Of a stretch of 38,246 nucleotides of DNA, positions 19,447 through 28,688 are shown one piece after another. The notes beneath the pieces are model-generated. The model was not told where the DNA came from. It worked only from the letters and a program-made list of their open reading frames with translations, and did not search any database. The stretch's first letter is position 1. Each line of letters begins with the position of its first letter. The DNA is from Syntrophomonadaceae bacterium (GTDB lineage: Bacteria > Bacillota > Dethiobacteria > DTU022 > PWGO01). Both the position numbers and the translations under genes were made by a program. The stretch is from positions 1 through 38,246 of the forward strand of contig PWGO01000066.1 in the NCBI GenBank assembly GCA_003554525.1. Direction: 5' to 3'.

Positions 19447-20070
19447 ATGGAAAACTCAAATGTACAAACCGGTGACAAAACAAAACATTCTTATTGTTGC
19501 TTAAAAACAAGTAGCCTGGATAAAACTGCTTCATATCAAATAAAACAATTTTTGTTTGCCACCCTTCAGGAAAACAAGCATGTTTTTAACGGGCATGCCA
19601 TTCTTTGCATCGGTTCCGACCGCGCTACCGGTGATGCTCTGGGACCACTGGTAGGTAAATATATAAAGTCTTATTGCGACCCTCCGCCGTTAATGTGGGG
19701 ATGCCTAGATAATCCCGTACATGCCGTAAACCTTGTGGACCACCTTGAATATATCAGTAAGCACCACCCGGGGGTATTTGTTATTGCCGTTGACGCTTCC
19801 CTGGGAAAATCCAGTGACGTGGGAACAATTGAGGCCGGAACGGGAGCAATTAAGCCAGGAAAGGGCGTAAACAAGGAACTTCCCTGGACCGGGAATGCTT
19901 ACGTGAGGGGTATTGTTAATGTTGGAGGTTTTATGGAGCACATGGTTCTACAGAGCACCCGGCTCTCCCTGGTTATGCGAATGTCCAGAATAATAAGCCT
20001 GGGCATTACCGGCGCTTTGAATCTTTACTATAGAAACTATCGACCTGCAACTATTGTACATAACTTTTAA
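19447..20070 (+). CDS. yyaC: Sporulation protein YyaC (DUF1256 family)
   Basis: 207 aa; CIGSDRATGDALGPLVGKYI, WGCLDNPVHAVNLVDHLEYI, VIAVDASLGKSSDVGTIEAGTGAIKPGKGVNKELPWTG; RBS GGGAGG upstream. Confidence 0.9.
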   Translation: MENSNVQTGDKTKHSYCCLKTSSLDKTASYQIKQFLFATLQENKHVFNGHAILCIGSDRATGDALGPLVGKYIKSYCDPPPLMWGCLDNPVHAVNLVDHLEYISKHHPGVFVIAVDASLGKSSDVGTIEAGTGAIKPGKGVNKELPWTGNAYVRGIVNVGGFMEHMVLQSTRLSLVMRMSRIISLGITGALNLYYRNYRPATIVHNF

Positions 20071-20089
20071 GTATTTTAAATTACCGGAA

Positions 20090-20190
20090 CCACGCAGCAA
20101 CGAGCAAAAGGTTAACACTGACCCCAAGCGCTTATTAGAGGTTGGAGTTTAGAAGAAAAACCCCCACCTTATGAGGAGTTGAACCTGGTA
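20090..20190 (+). mobile_element. Possible second degraded IS605-type right end
   Basis: GGTTGGAGTTTAGAAGAAAAACCCCCACCTTATGAGGAGTTGAAC follows the TTAGAAG-CCCC-hairpin-GGAG-GTTGAAC layout of tnpB element 3' ends. Confidence 0.3.
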
Positions 20191-20271
20191 TCAAGTCACC
20201 TTAAACTTGAGTAGCTGCAAACTTCAATTTAAACGAATTCTAATACATGCTGGATAGCTGTTTTTAAGCAA

Positions 20272-20311
20272 AATAAGGCCACCCCACTACGGGGTAGCCT
20301 TATCGTTTTTT
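20272..20311. terminator. Terminator between convergent yyaC and bactofilin
   Basis: ATAAGGC-c-ACCCC-actac-GGGGT-a-GCCTTAT followed by CGTTTTTT. Confidence 0.8.
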
Positions 20312-20364
20312 CATATTTATACCCAATACAAACATAAAACACTTGTTCTTGCGTCTCAGAACAT

Positions 20365-20880
20365 TTATTTCAACAAGTCTTCATTTATCACATCTTCGTT
20401 AATAACTATTTCCGGGGAATTTTTGGTATCTTTCTTGTTCTTGCTGCTGTATCTACCGTTATCGCCTTTATTCAACTGTCCGAACATATTGCTTACATTT
20501 TTCTTATCGTTTTTATTTTCATTTTTGTTTTTCATTTCACAGTTACCTTTAAAAAGTGCCCCATCGTCAATAGCCAGGTGATATGCCTTTACATCTCCTA
20601 CCAGGGCGCCGGTGTCTCTAAGTTCCATTTTACCCTCTGCATCTATATTTCCTTCTACACTGCCTGCTATAGCAACATTTGCCGCTTTTATTTCAACTTT
20701 TACTTTGCCACTTTCCCCTATAATTACATCGCCCTGGGTTATTATGTCTCCTTCCATCTCTCCATCTACGCGAACAATTCCATTTGTTTTTATAGTGCCC
20801 TTAAAAAATGTCCCTTTGCCAATAACCGTGTTAACCCTATCCGTAGAAACATCTCCTTTCTCCCTCTTTAGCAAATGCAT
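20365..20880 (-). CDS. Bactofilin (polymer-forming cytoskeletal protein)
   Basis: 171 aa; TVIGKGTFFKGTIKTNGIVRVDGEMEGDIITQGDVIIGESGKVKVEIKAANVAIAGSVEGNI beta-helix repeats. Confidence 0.93.
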   Translation of the reverse strand: MHLLKREKGDVSTDRVNTVIGKGTFFKGTIKTNGIVRVDGEMEGDIITQGDVIIGESGKVKVEIKAANVAIAGSVEGNIDAEGKMELRDTGALVGDVKAYHLAIDDGALFKGNCEMKNKNENKNDKKNVSNMFGQLNKGDNGRYSSKNKKDTKNSPEIVINEDVINEDLLK

Positions 20881-20906
20881 TCTACCTCCTTAAAAATTTC
20901 ATTTGG

Positions 20907-21284
20907 TTATTCCCCATCTTCTTTGTCTTTCTCCTCTTCCATCTCCGGCAGATCTAAATCCAGCAAGCCTGCTACATTTTGAATGTTATCTTCTATTTCC
21001 TCGCTTTTTTGTGACAACATTTCTTTGTCTTCCCCTATTTCTTCCAGCTCCACCCTTAACGCACGGTTTTCTTCCCGAATATACTGGTTTTCTTCTTCTG
21101 TTGCTTTTAGATCACGGTAGTAATACATTAAAACAAAAAACGTGGTAATGATAAGCACAATTCCCACACATGCCAACTGGCACAACCAAAGTGGAATTCG
21201 GACGTATTTTATTTCACCATCAGCATGAGGAACCAGGATAAGGGAAAAATATTTTTTATTGTTGCCCGGGCTTTGAGTGTTCAT
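20907..21284 (-). CDS. Membrane-anchored coiled-coil protein resembling the N-terminal half of M23 metallopeptidases, without a peptidase domain
   Basis: 125 aa; KKYFSLILVPHADGEIKYVRIPLW + TM + coiled coil, then an acidic tail and stop; no HxxxD/HxH motif. Confidence 0.6.
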   Translation of the reverse strand: MNTQSPGNNKKYFSLILVPHADGEIKYVRIPLWLCQLACVGIVLIITTFFVLMYYYRDLKATEEENQYIREENRALRVELEEIGEDKEMLSQKSEEIEDNIQNVAGLLDLDLPEMEEEKDKEDGE

Positions 21285-21805
21285 TTTTCTATCCTAACTC
21301 CTCCCTGTATTTTATCTATAGCTTCTTGAGCCTGTGAAATTGCTTGAACTTCTTCTTCAGACAGGCGGTATTTACTCTTTCCCTCCACTACATCTTTGGC
21401 ATAAACTCGAGTCTCGTCTCTTCCAAAAATACTACTTACCACCACCCCCTCCTTTTTACCGTTCATAAGAGCCAGGGAAAAACTGAGGTCTCCCCCGGCA
21501 TCCTTGATTGCATTGTATCTTTGGAAACCTACCCCCATAATTGAGTTCTCCACCAGGATTTCCAGGTGGTTAATTTCTTTTTTTATTTCTTCCAGCCCTT
21601 CTTCTACTCCCTTTATAGATTCGGCATGTTTCTGTATTATCTCCTCCTGCCTCCAGGCATCGTTAACCAGTGACATTTTTCTTATTTTCCTGCGGTTGCC
21701 GCCAACTCTTATTAACAGGTAAATTACCGCCAGCAACAGTACCAGTACTGCACCGCATAATGAAAGCATGACTTCCACTAAATTGTTTTCCAAAAATATA
21801 ACCAT
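21281..21805 (-). CDS. DUF4446 family protein
   Basis: 174 aa; TM N-terminus then GVGFQRYNAIKDAGGDLSFSLALMNGKKEGVVVSSIFGRDETRVYAKDVVEGKSKYRLSEEE; located just after parB. Confidence 0.88.
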   Translation of the reverse strand: MVIFLENNLVEVMLSLCGAVLVLLLAVIYLLIRVGGNRRKIRKMSLVNDAWRQEEIIQKHAESIKGVEEGLEEIKKEINHLEILVENSIMGVGFQRYNAIKDAGGDLSFSLALMNGKKEGVVVSSIFGRDETRVYAKDVVEGKSKYRLSEEEVQAISQAQEAIDKIQGGVRIEK

Positions 21806-21885
21806 AGACTTTATAAATATTTCCTCCCTGTATCACCATAATTTTATAGCAATATCTCAAATTCAATTAGTATTATCTCGCCACA

Positions 21886-21901
21886 CGTTTCACGTGAAAC
21901 A
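21886..21901. promoter_or_regulatory. parS centromere site
   Basis: CGTTTCACGTGAAACA, 15/16 match to TGTTTCACGTGAAACA, next to the parB stop. Confidence 0.93.
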
Positions 21902-21906
21902 TTCAG

Positions 21907-22788
21907 TTATTTATTTTTTCCTTTGATCAAGGATAGCACCCTCTCCAGGTCCTCTTCTCCAAAAAAGTCTATCTCTATAACGCCTCCGTGCTTATTTTTC
22001 TTTATTCTAACCCTGGTGCCCAGGCTGGTTTGAAGGTCTTCTCTTAATTCTTCCCAAAATATTTCTTCTTCCTTCCTTTTTTCTACTCCCTTTTCATCTT
22101 CTCCTGACTCTTTCTTTTTTGATTGAGATACTTTCTTTTCCACATCCCGTGCCGTTAATTTATTGTTAACAATTTTTTCTGCTATCTCTTCTTGTAATTG
22201 TGTTTCTTTTACCGCTAAAAGAGGCCTGGCCTGTCCTTCATTTATTTTTCCTTCCAGCAGTGCATTCTTTAACTTATCCGGCAACTGCAGCAGCCTCATG
22301 GTGTTGGCAATAGTAGCCCTGCTTTTGCCAAGTTTCCTGGACAGCTCTTCCTGGGTCATCTTAAATTCATTAATCAATCTTTTATAGGCGGTTGCTTCTT
22401 CTATAGGGTTTAAATCCTCTCTTTGCAGGTTTTCAATCAAGGCCACTTGCAATAATGTGCTTTCTTCTATCTCCTTTACAATTGCCGGTATGGTTTCTTC
22501 TCCTGCCATGCTCGAAGCTTTCCATCTTCTTTCTCCCACTATTAAAACATATTTTCCGTTTTTCTCCGGCGTTACTATTACCGGCTGAACCACACCATGT
22601 TCTTTTATTGATTCTGCAAGTTCATTTAACTTTTCTTCATCGAATTCTTTCCTTGGTTGATACGGGTTGGGCTTTATTCGGTCTATATCAATATTTTCCA
22701 CATTGCCAGATACTTTTTCTTCACTCTCTTCTACTTCAGGAATTAAGGCACTTAAACCTTTACCCAGCCCTTTTTTAGCTTTGTTCAT
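21907..22788 (-). CDS. parB: Chromosome partitioning protein ParB/Spo0J
   Basis: 293 aa; KKGLGKGLSALIPE, IKPNPYQPRKEFDEEKLNELAESIKEHGVVQPVIV, GERRWKA, LIENLQREDLNPIEEA. Confidence 0.95.
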   Translation of the reverse strand: MNKAKKGLGKGLSALIPEVEESEEKVSGNVENIDIDRIKPNPYQPRKEFDEEKLNELAESIKEHGVVQPVIVTPEKNGKYVLIVGERRWKASSMAGEETIPAIVKEIEESTLLQVALIENLQREDLNPIEEATAYKRLINEFKMTQEELSRKLGKSRATIANTMRLLQLPDKLKNALLEGKINEGQARPLLAVKETQLQEEIAEKIVNNKLTARDVEKKVSQSKKKESGEDEKGVEKRKEEEIFWEELREDLQTSLGTRVRIKKNKHGGVIEIDFFGEEDLERVLSLIKGKNK

Positions 22789-23555
22789 TTATTTATCACC
22801 TCATGCGCCAGTTGTAAATATACTTCGCTTCCTTTGCATTTATTATCATAGTCCATTATAGGTTTACCGTGGCTGGGTGCTTCGCTTAACCTCACATTCC
22901 TGGGAATAATAGAACTATGTACCAGTTCCTTAAAATAGTTTTTCACTTCATCAGCCACCTGGGCAGAAAGATTGGTCCGGGAGTCATACATGGTTAAAAC
23001 AACCCCACCTACTCTCAGTTCTTTATTAAGATGTCTTTTTACCAGGTCTATAGTATTCATAAGTTGTCCCAACCCTTCCAGGGCGTAGTACTCACATTGT
23101 ATAGGTATTAACACTTCTTCTGCTGCCGTCAAAGCATTTATAGTAAGAAGCCCCAGTGATGGCGGGCAATCAATTATGATATGATCGTATTTTTCTTTTA
23201 TCTCCGCAATTGCTTCTTTTAGTATTACCTCTCTGGAAACAGTAGACACCAGTTCAATTTCAGCACCGGCCAGTTTTATAGTTGCAGGTATTACCTCCAT
23301 ACTTTTTCTAACCCCATCCACCATAACTTTTTTCATGGGCATGCCGTTAATCAAAATATCATACATACATTTTTTAATATTTTTTTTATCCAGCCCTATT
23401 CCACTGGTGGTATTTCCCTGGGGATCTATATCCACAAGCAGCACTCTTTTGCCCAGATTATCCAAAGAGGAGCTCAAATTAATAGCTGTAGTGGTTTTGC
23501 CTACACCACCTTTTTGATTGGTAATAGCAATTACTTTACCCATAAATGTCCTCAC
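22785..23555 (-). CDS. parA: Chromosome partitioning ATPase ParA/Soj
   Basis: GKVIAITNQKGGVGKTTTAINLS deviant Walker A; 4-bp overlap with parB; true start likely MGKVIAIT (23543) or the ORF start. Confidence 0.95.
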   Translation of the reverse strand: MRTFMGKVIAITNQKGGVGKTTTAINLSSSLDNLGKRVLLVDIDPQGNTTSGIGLDKKNIKKCMYDILINGMPMKKVMVDGVRKSMEVIPATIKLAGAEIELVSTVSREVILKEAIAEIKEKYDHIIIDCPPSLGLLTINALTAAEEVLIPIQCEYYALEGLGQLMNTIDLVKRHLNKELRVGGVVLTMYDSRTNLSAQVADEVKNYFKELVHSSIIPRNVRLSEAPSHGKPIMDYDNKCKGSEVYLQLAHEVINK

Positions 23556-23668
23556 CTTATTGTCATACTTTCTTAATTTATTTGCTTGGTTTTGTCAACT
23601 TTTATTCTTTTCCGTATTTATATTTCGGAAACGTTATTAAAAATTCCTTCTTTTCAAAAATAAAAATA

Positions 23669-23692
23669 GGAATTTAGTTCAATCTAAATTCC
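23669..23692 (-). terminator. Terminator downstream of noc-like gene
   Basis: Minus strand GGAATTTAG-attgaa-CTAAATTCC followed by TATTTTTATTTTT. Confidence 0.65.
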
Positions 23693-23737
23693 CTTTCAAT
23701 ATTTAAACCTGGCCCGTTTAACGCTTTCAAACTTTTT

Positions 23738-24583
23738 TTAATCAGTCTTGGGGAGCCGTATTACCACTTCAATATATTCACTCTCTTCCTTTTCACTAAC
23801 TTCAGGTTTTAGCCCGGCACTTTCTATGGTTTGCAACGCCTCCCTTATAGTATTTAAAAATATTCTCATATCCCTAACTACCGCTTTTGGGGAACTTCTT
23901 TTTTTTCTTCCATTCTCATTTCCATCTTTATTTAATAGCTTCTCCACCATCTCTTCTGTTTGTTTAACATTTAATCCCTTATTGGCTACTTCTTTTATTA
24001 CATACAACTGATCGTTTTCATCTTCAAGCTTTAACAGGGTTCTTGCATGCCTTTCCGTAACCTCACTATCTTTTATCCATTTTATCACTTCATCAGGGAG
24101 CCGAAGCAACCTCATTTTATTGGCAATAGTAGACTGACTTTTCCCCAACCTTTGCGCCAACACTTCCTGGGTAAGCTTAAATTCGTTTATTAATTTTTCG
24201 TACCCCTGGGCTTCTTCGATAAAACTCAGGTCTTCCCTTTGAAGATTCTCTATAAGTGCAATTGTAGCCACGGCATTATCATTTAACTTCTGTACTACAG
24301 CTCTTATACTCTCCCACCCCAGTAGTCGGCATGCCATTAGCCTTCTTTCCCCAACTACCAGCTCGTACATATCCTCCCTGGGGCGAACTATAACCGGCTG
24401 GAGCAATCCATATGTTTTAATCGACTGGGCCAGTTCATTGATCTTATCTTCATTGAATTCTTTCCTTGGCTGATACGGGTTGGTATCAATTTTGTTTATA
24501 TCCAAAAGTTCAACTTTTTCCCGTTCACCTCCACCTTCCCACATCCATAACGCCTTACCAATTTCCTTCATTTGCCACACCAC
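23738..24583 (-). CDS. noc: Second ParB-family protein, Noc-like nucleoid occlusion protein by position
   Basis: 281 aa; ParB-N and HTH domains (NPYQPRKEFNEDKINELAQSIKTYGLLQPVIVRP, GERRLMACRLLGW); lies between rsmG and soj as noc does in Bacillus. Confidence 0.78.
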   Translation of the reverse strand: MVWQMKEIGKALWMWEGGGEREKVELLDINKIDTNPYQPRKEFNEDKINELAQSIKTYGLLQPVIVRPREDMYELVVGERRLMACRLLGWESIRAVVQKLNDNAVATIALIENLQREDLSFIEEAQGYEKLINEFKLTQEVLAQRLGKSQSTIANKMRLLRLPDEVIKWIKDSEVTERHARTLLKLEDENDQLYVIKEVANKGLNVKQTEEMVEKLLNKDGNENGRKKRSSPKAVVRDMRIFLNTIREALQTIESAGLKPEVSEKEESEYIEVVIRLPKTD

Positions 24584-24777
24584 CCGTTCAAAGATTCCAT
24601 TGTAAAATTATTCGACATAAGGAAGATGATCCCTTCATGTTTTATTAATAGATTTTACATACGTTGGCAAGAATTCTCCCACTCTAAGCGGAACGTAATA
24701 GCTACTATACACTTGAGACCAGCTTCGAGAACTCCCACCTTTGGCCTGCTTCCATACACCTCTTATTTTCTTTGAAC

Positions 24778-25512
24778 TTACAGGGGCTTCTTCCGGGGAA
24801 TTCCTTCTCTCCTGGGATACTTTACGGGAGTGTTATTTATTTTTTTTATAGAGTATATAACTCCTTTTCCCCGGCCTGATATACTGTAATGGTGCCTTTC
24901 TATAACTTTCCCTCCACATTCCTCCAATGCATTTTTGGCTTTTTTTATTTCTTCTTCACCACGGCTCCCCTTGTAAGCAAACATCAGCCCACCTGTTTTT
25001 ACCAGGGGCAACCCTGTTTCCACTAAAACCGGCATTTCTGCCACAGCCCTGGCAACCAGGTAATCAAACTTTTCCCGGCAATTTTCTTCCCGGGCCACAT
25101 TTTCCGCTCTTCCCTTTAAAAACTCAACTTCTTTTAAATTTAACACATTTACCGCGTGTTTTAAAAAATTAATTTTTTTTCTCGAGGCTTCTAACAAGTA
25201 CATTTTATTCTTTTCCATCACCAGCTTTAACGGAAGTCCAGGAAATCCCGCCCCGGACCCAAGGTCACACCATTTTCCAGGAGGAGGATTATAAAACTTT
25301 AACAGCATTAAAGAATCTACAAAATGCTCTTCTATCAACTCATTTATGTTTTTTGCCCCGGTAAGGTTTAATTTTTTATTTGCTTCCCAAACCAGTTCCA
25401 GGTACTTTACTATCTTATCCGTGTCTATCCCCGTTAATAACAATTTATTTTCCAGCAGTGCATTTCTTAATACTTCATTTATATCTTCTCTATCTATTTC
25501 TTCTCTGTCCAT
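24778..25512 (-). CDS. rsmG: 16S rRNA (guanine527-N7)-methyltransferase
   Basis: 244 aa; KLNLTGAKNINELIEEHFVDSLMLL, WCDLGSGAGFPGLPLKLV. Confidence 0.95.
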   Translation of the reverse strand: MDREEIDREDINEVLRNALLENKLLLTGIDTDKIVKYLELVWEANKKLNLTGAKNINELIEEHFVDSLMLLKFYNPPPGKWCDLGSGAGFPGLPLKLVMEKNKMYLLEASRKKINFLKHAVNVLNLKEVEFLKGRAENVAREENCREKFDYLVARAVAEMPVLVETGLPLVKTGGLMFAYKGSRGEEEIKKAKNALEECGGKVIERHHYSISGRGKGVIYSIKKINNTPVKYPRREGIPRKKPL

Positions 25513-25523
25513 TGCTTAACTTC

Positions 25524-26936
25524 CTATTTTCCAATACAAAAATTTTCAAAAATGTTGTCCAGCAGGTCTTCGCTTACATGCTCTCCTGTTATTTCGCCAA
25601 TTTTTTCTTCTACCCGGTTTATTTCCGTGGAAATAATATCTAAGGGGCCTCTCTCTTCAGCCAGCTTCAGCGTATTTTCCATGGCTTCCATTGCATTTCC
25701 AAGGGATTCTTTATGTCTCTTTGATACAACTACCGGGTTTTCTTCATTGATATAAATTTCCTTGCCTACCCACCGCCTCAAATGTTCTTCTACCTCTTTG
25801 GTTCCTTCTTCGTTCACCACCGAAACATGGTACACCGTTGAATTTACCAGTTCTTCATTTACTTCCTCCCGGGATACCACACATTTAATGTCTATCTTAT
25901 TAACCAGGACTACCACTTCCACATCATCTCTTTCCTTTAATTGTTTAAATATTTCCCTGTCTTCTTTTTCTATCCCTGTAGATCCGTCCAGCATTATTAT
26001 GATCAGGTCAGCTTTTTCTAACGCTTCTCTCGCCCTTTGTACTCCCATGTTTTCTACGGGATCTTCTGTTTTTCTTATTCCTGCAGTATCAATTAAACGG
26101 ACCGGCACTCCATCTATGTTAACATTTTCTTCCAGGGTGTCCCTGGTGGTTCCCGGCACTTCAGTTACTATAGCCCGGTTTCTTTTTAGTAAATAATTAA
26201 GCAGTGACGACTTTCCCACATTGGTTTTTCCCACAATCGATAATCTAATTCCCTGCTGAAGCAAAACCCCTTTTTTGGCACCTTCGTCAATATTTTTAAT
26301 CCGTTTCAAGATTCTTTCTAAATCCTTTTGAAGCCCGCGGTAATCTACCTCTCCTACATCATCCTCCGGAAAATCAAAGGTTACCTCCAGGTTCATTCTC
26401 AAGTTTAACAATTCTTCTTTTATCTCTTCCAGGTGCCCGGACAGCTCACCTCCTACATTTCTGGCAGCTATCCTTGCCGCTTTTTCCGACCTGGCATTAA
26501 TAATATCCAGCACACTTTCTGCCTGGCTTAAATCAATTCTTCCATTTATATAGGCTCTCCTGGTAAATTCACCCGGGCCGGCCAGCCTGGCACCATGCCG
26601 GACGGTTAGTTCCAGTATTTGATTTAATACAATCCAACCGCTGTGACCGTTAATTTCTACTATATCTTCACGGGTATAAGTTGCAGGGGAGGCCATAAAA
26701 GATACCAGCACCTCGTCAACTAACTCCCCCTCTTCACCTTTTATGAACCCGTAATACATTTTATGTGTTTTAAAATTCCCGTCATTATTTTCTTTTTTCC
26801 GGTAGGGATGAAAAATCTGTTTTAAAATCCTTAACGCATCGGGACCACTCATTCTGACTATGCCTATACCCCCTTCACCAGCCGGTGTTGAAATTGCAGT
26901 TATTGTATCTTCACTAAAATAAACAGTTTCTTTCAT
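25524..26936 (-). CDS. mnmE: tRNA modification GTPase MnmE/TrmE
   Basis: DTITAISTPAGEGGIGIVRMSGP, GKTNVGKSSLLNYLLKRNRAIVTEVPGTTRDT, C-terminal FENFCIGK. Start placed at MKETVYFSEDTI. Confidence 0.96.
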   Translation of the reverse strand: MKETVYFSEDTITAISTPAGEGGIGIVRMSGPDALRILKQIFHPYRKKENNDGNFKTHKMYYGFIKGEEGELVDEVLVSFMASPATYTREDIVEINGHSGWIVLNQILELTVRHGARLAGPGEFTRRAYINGRIDLSQAESVLDIINARSEKAARIAARNVGGELSGHLEEIKEELLNLRMNLEVTFDFPEDDVGEVDYRGLQKDLERILKRIKNIDEGAKKGVLLQQGIRLSIVGKTNVGKSSLLNYLLKRNRAIVTEVPGTTRDTLEENVNIDGVPVRLIDTAGIRKTEDPVENMGVQRAREALEKADLIIIMLDGSTGIEKEDREIFKQLKERDDVEVVVLVNKIDIKCVVSREEVNEELVNSTVYHVSVVNEEGTKEVEEHLRRWVGKEIYINEENPVVVSKRHKESLGNAMEAMENTLKLAEERGPLDIISTEINRVEEKIGEITGEHVSEDLLDNIFENFCIGK

Positions 26937-27088
26937 TATACCACCTGAATTAATAATTATCGATATGGCCCACACTGCAGAAACTTCTAATACCTGTCTT
27001 TTTTAAATATGTTTATTCCGGTTCCTCATTCTTTAACTTTTCCCCCGGTCACAGCAAAAATACCGGAGTTGTTACCTTTTCTATTTAC

Positions 27089-27112
27089 AAAAAATCCGCC
27101 TGTGCGGCGGAA
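27089..27112 (-). terminator. Terminator downstream of jag
   Basis: Minus strand TCCGCC-GCACA-GGCGGA-TTTTTTG. Confidence 0.85.
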
Positions 27113-27128
27113 TAAATGCTTTTTATTT

Positions 27129-27761
27129 TTACTGCCGTAAAGGTTTAATTACTACCTTTCTATACGGTTCATCTCCACTGCTATAGGTTTCCACGTACGG
27201 GTCATCCTTCAGGGAAAGATGCACCAATCGCCTGTCTTGCCCGCTCATGGGCTCTAAAACCACTTCTTTTTTTATTTTTACAGCTTTCCTGGCAGATTTC
27301 GTTGCCATATCGCTTATATACTTTCTTCTCCTCTCACGGTAACCCTCAATATCAATAATTACTCTTCCATTAAAATTCTCAAACTGGCGGTGCATTATTA
27401 CGTTCATTAAATACTGCAGCGCCTCCAGGGTCTGCCCTTTTTTCCCTATAAGCACACCCATGTCACTCCCTTTTATATCCACATATAATTCCGTTCCCTC
27501 TTCTTTAATGCTTATAATTCCATCCGGATCAACTTCCTCAATTATTTTCCCCAACATATACTCCAGGTAACTTAGCGGGGTATGAATAGGGGACATACTT
27601 ACCCTGGCTTCCCGGTTGCCCCAAATACCCAGTATCCCGGAAGAAGGCTCCGACAGCACTTCTATGCTGGCGTTATCCCGGTTTATCCCCAGCTGTTCCA
27701 GCCCTTTTTTTATTGCTCCTTCTATAGTTTTATCCTTTACTTCTATTTTTTCCGTACTCAC
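27129..27761 (-). CDS. jag: Jag/KhpB (Jag-N, KH, R3H) RNA-binding protein
   Basis: 210 aa; KTIEGAIKKGLEQLGINRDNASIEVLSEPSSGILGIWG, GVLIGKKGQTLEALQYLMNV, R3H MSGQDRRLVHLSLKDDPYVETYSSGDEPYRKVVIKP. Confidence 0.95.
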   Translation of the reverse strand: MSTEKIEVKDKTIEGAIKKGLEQLGINRDNASIEVLSEPSSGILGIWGNREARVSMSPIHTPLSYLEYMLGKIIEEVDPDGIISIKEEGTELYVDIKGSDMGVLIGKKGQTLEALQYLMNVIMHRQFENFNGRVIIDIEGYRERRRKYISDMATKSARKAVKIKKEVVLEPMSGQDRRLVHLSLKDDPYVETYSSGDEPYRKVVIKPLRQ

Positions 27762-28648
27762 TTCTTTTTCTTCGCTCCCTTCTTTTTCGCTCCCTTCTTT
27801 TTCCTCCTGCCGGTAGATTTCTTGCTGCTTTTTTCATTTATTTCTTTATTCACTTCCGCTTCATTGCTTTCATAATCTTCTTCTTTATCCTTTTTAGTCT
27901 CTTCTATTTTTTTCTCCTCTTTTTCTTGTTCTTGCTCCAAACTTTCCCCTGTTTTTAAGCCCGCCTTGTTATCTTTTAATATTACATGCTGCCCCATGGA
28001 AAACATGTTGTTGGTAACCCAGTAAAGCACTACACCCACCGGCAGTGAAAAACTTATAAAAAAAAGTAAGGCCGGCATCATATAAAACAGCATTTTCTGG
28101 CTGGGATCGGTCATGCTCATCCTCTGGTATAAAAAGGTGGTGACGGCGGCCAATGCCGGAAATATATACAGGGCCGGGTCTTCAGTTGGCGCCAGCAACA
28201 GGTTCCAAATCGGCCCCATTTCTATTCCCAATAAATCGAACTGCGGAATTAAATGCACATTCTCTCCAATTTTATCGTATATGGAAAAGCCGGCGTCATT
28301 TCCTTCCCTCAACAAGTGAAATATTCCAATTAACACCGGCATCTGAACCAGCAGCGGCAAGCATCCCGCCAGCGGATTCACCTTGTTTTTCTGCATAAAC
28401 TCCATAACTGCCCGGTTCTGCTTTTCTTTGTCATTTTTGTATTTCTCTTGTATTTTTTTTATTTCCGGCTGAACTTCCTGCATCTTTTTTGCAGACTGTA
28501 TTTGCTTGTTATTCAATGGAAAAGTAACCAGCTTTACCATGAGAGTTAATATTATTATTGATATCCCAAAGTTAGGTATTACTCCATATATATAAGTTAA
28601 TATCACGTCGAATATATCCGATATAGGCCTTATTAATTCAAAAAACAA
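27758..28648 (-). CDS. yidC: Membrane protein insertase YidC/SpoIIIJ
   Basis: 296 aa; YGVIPNFGISIIILTLMVKLVTFPLNNKQIQSAKKMQEVQPEIKKIQEKYKNDKEKQNRAVMEFMQKNKVNPLAGCLPLLVQMPVL; Lys-rich tail; ATGA overlap with jag. Confidence 0.96.
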   Translation of the reverse strand: MFFELIRPISDIFDVILTYIYGVIPNFGISIIILTLMVKLVTFPLNNKQIQSAKKMQEVQPEIKKIQEKYKNDKEKQNRAVMEFMQKNKVNPLAGCLPLLVQMPVLIGIFHLLREGNDAGFSIYDKIGENVHLIPQFDLLGIEMGPIWNLLLAPTEDPALYIFPALAAVTTFLYQRMSMTDPSQKMLFYMMPALLFFISFSLPVGVVLYWVTNNMFSMGQHVILKDNKAGLKTGESLEQEQEKEEKKIEETKKDKEEDYESNEAEVNKEINEKSSKKSTGRRKKKGAKKKGAKKKK

Positions 28649-28688
28649 ATTTATTGTTCCTCCTTGCCTGGTTTCACGTGTTCCACGG

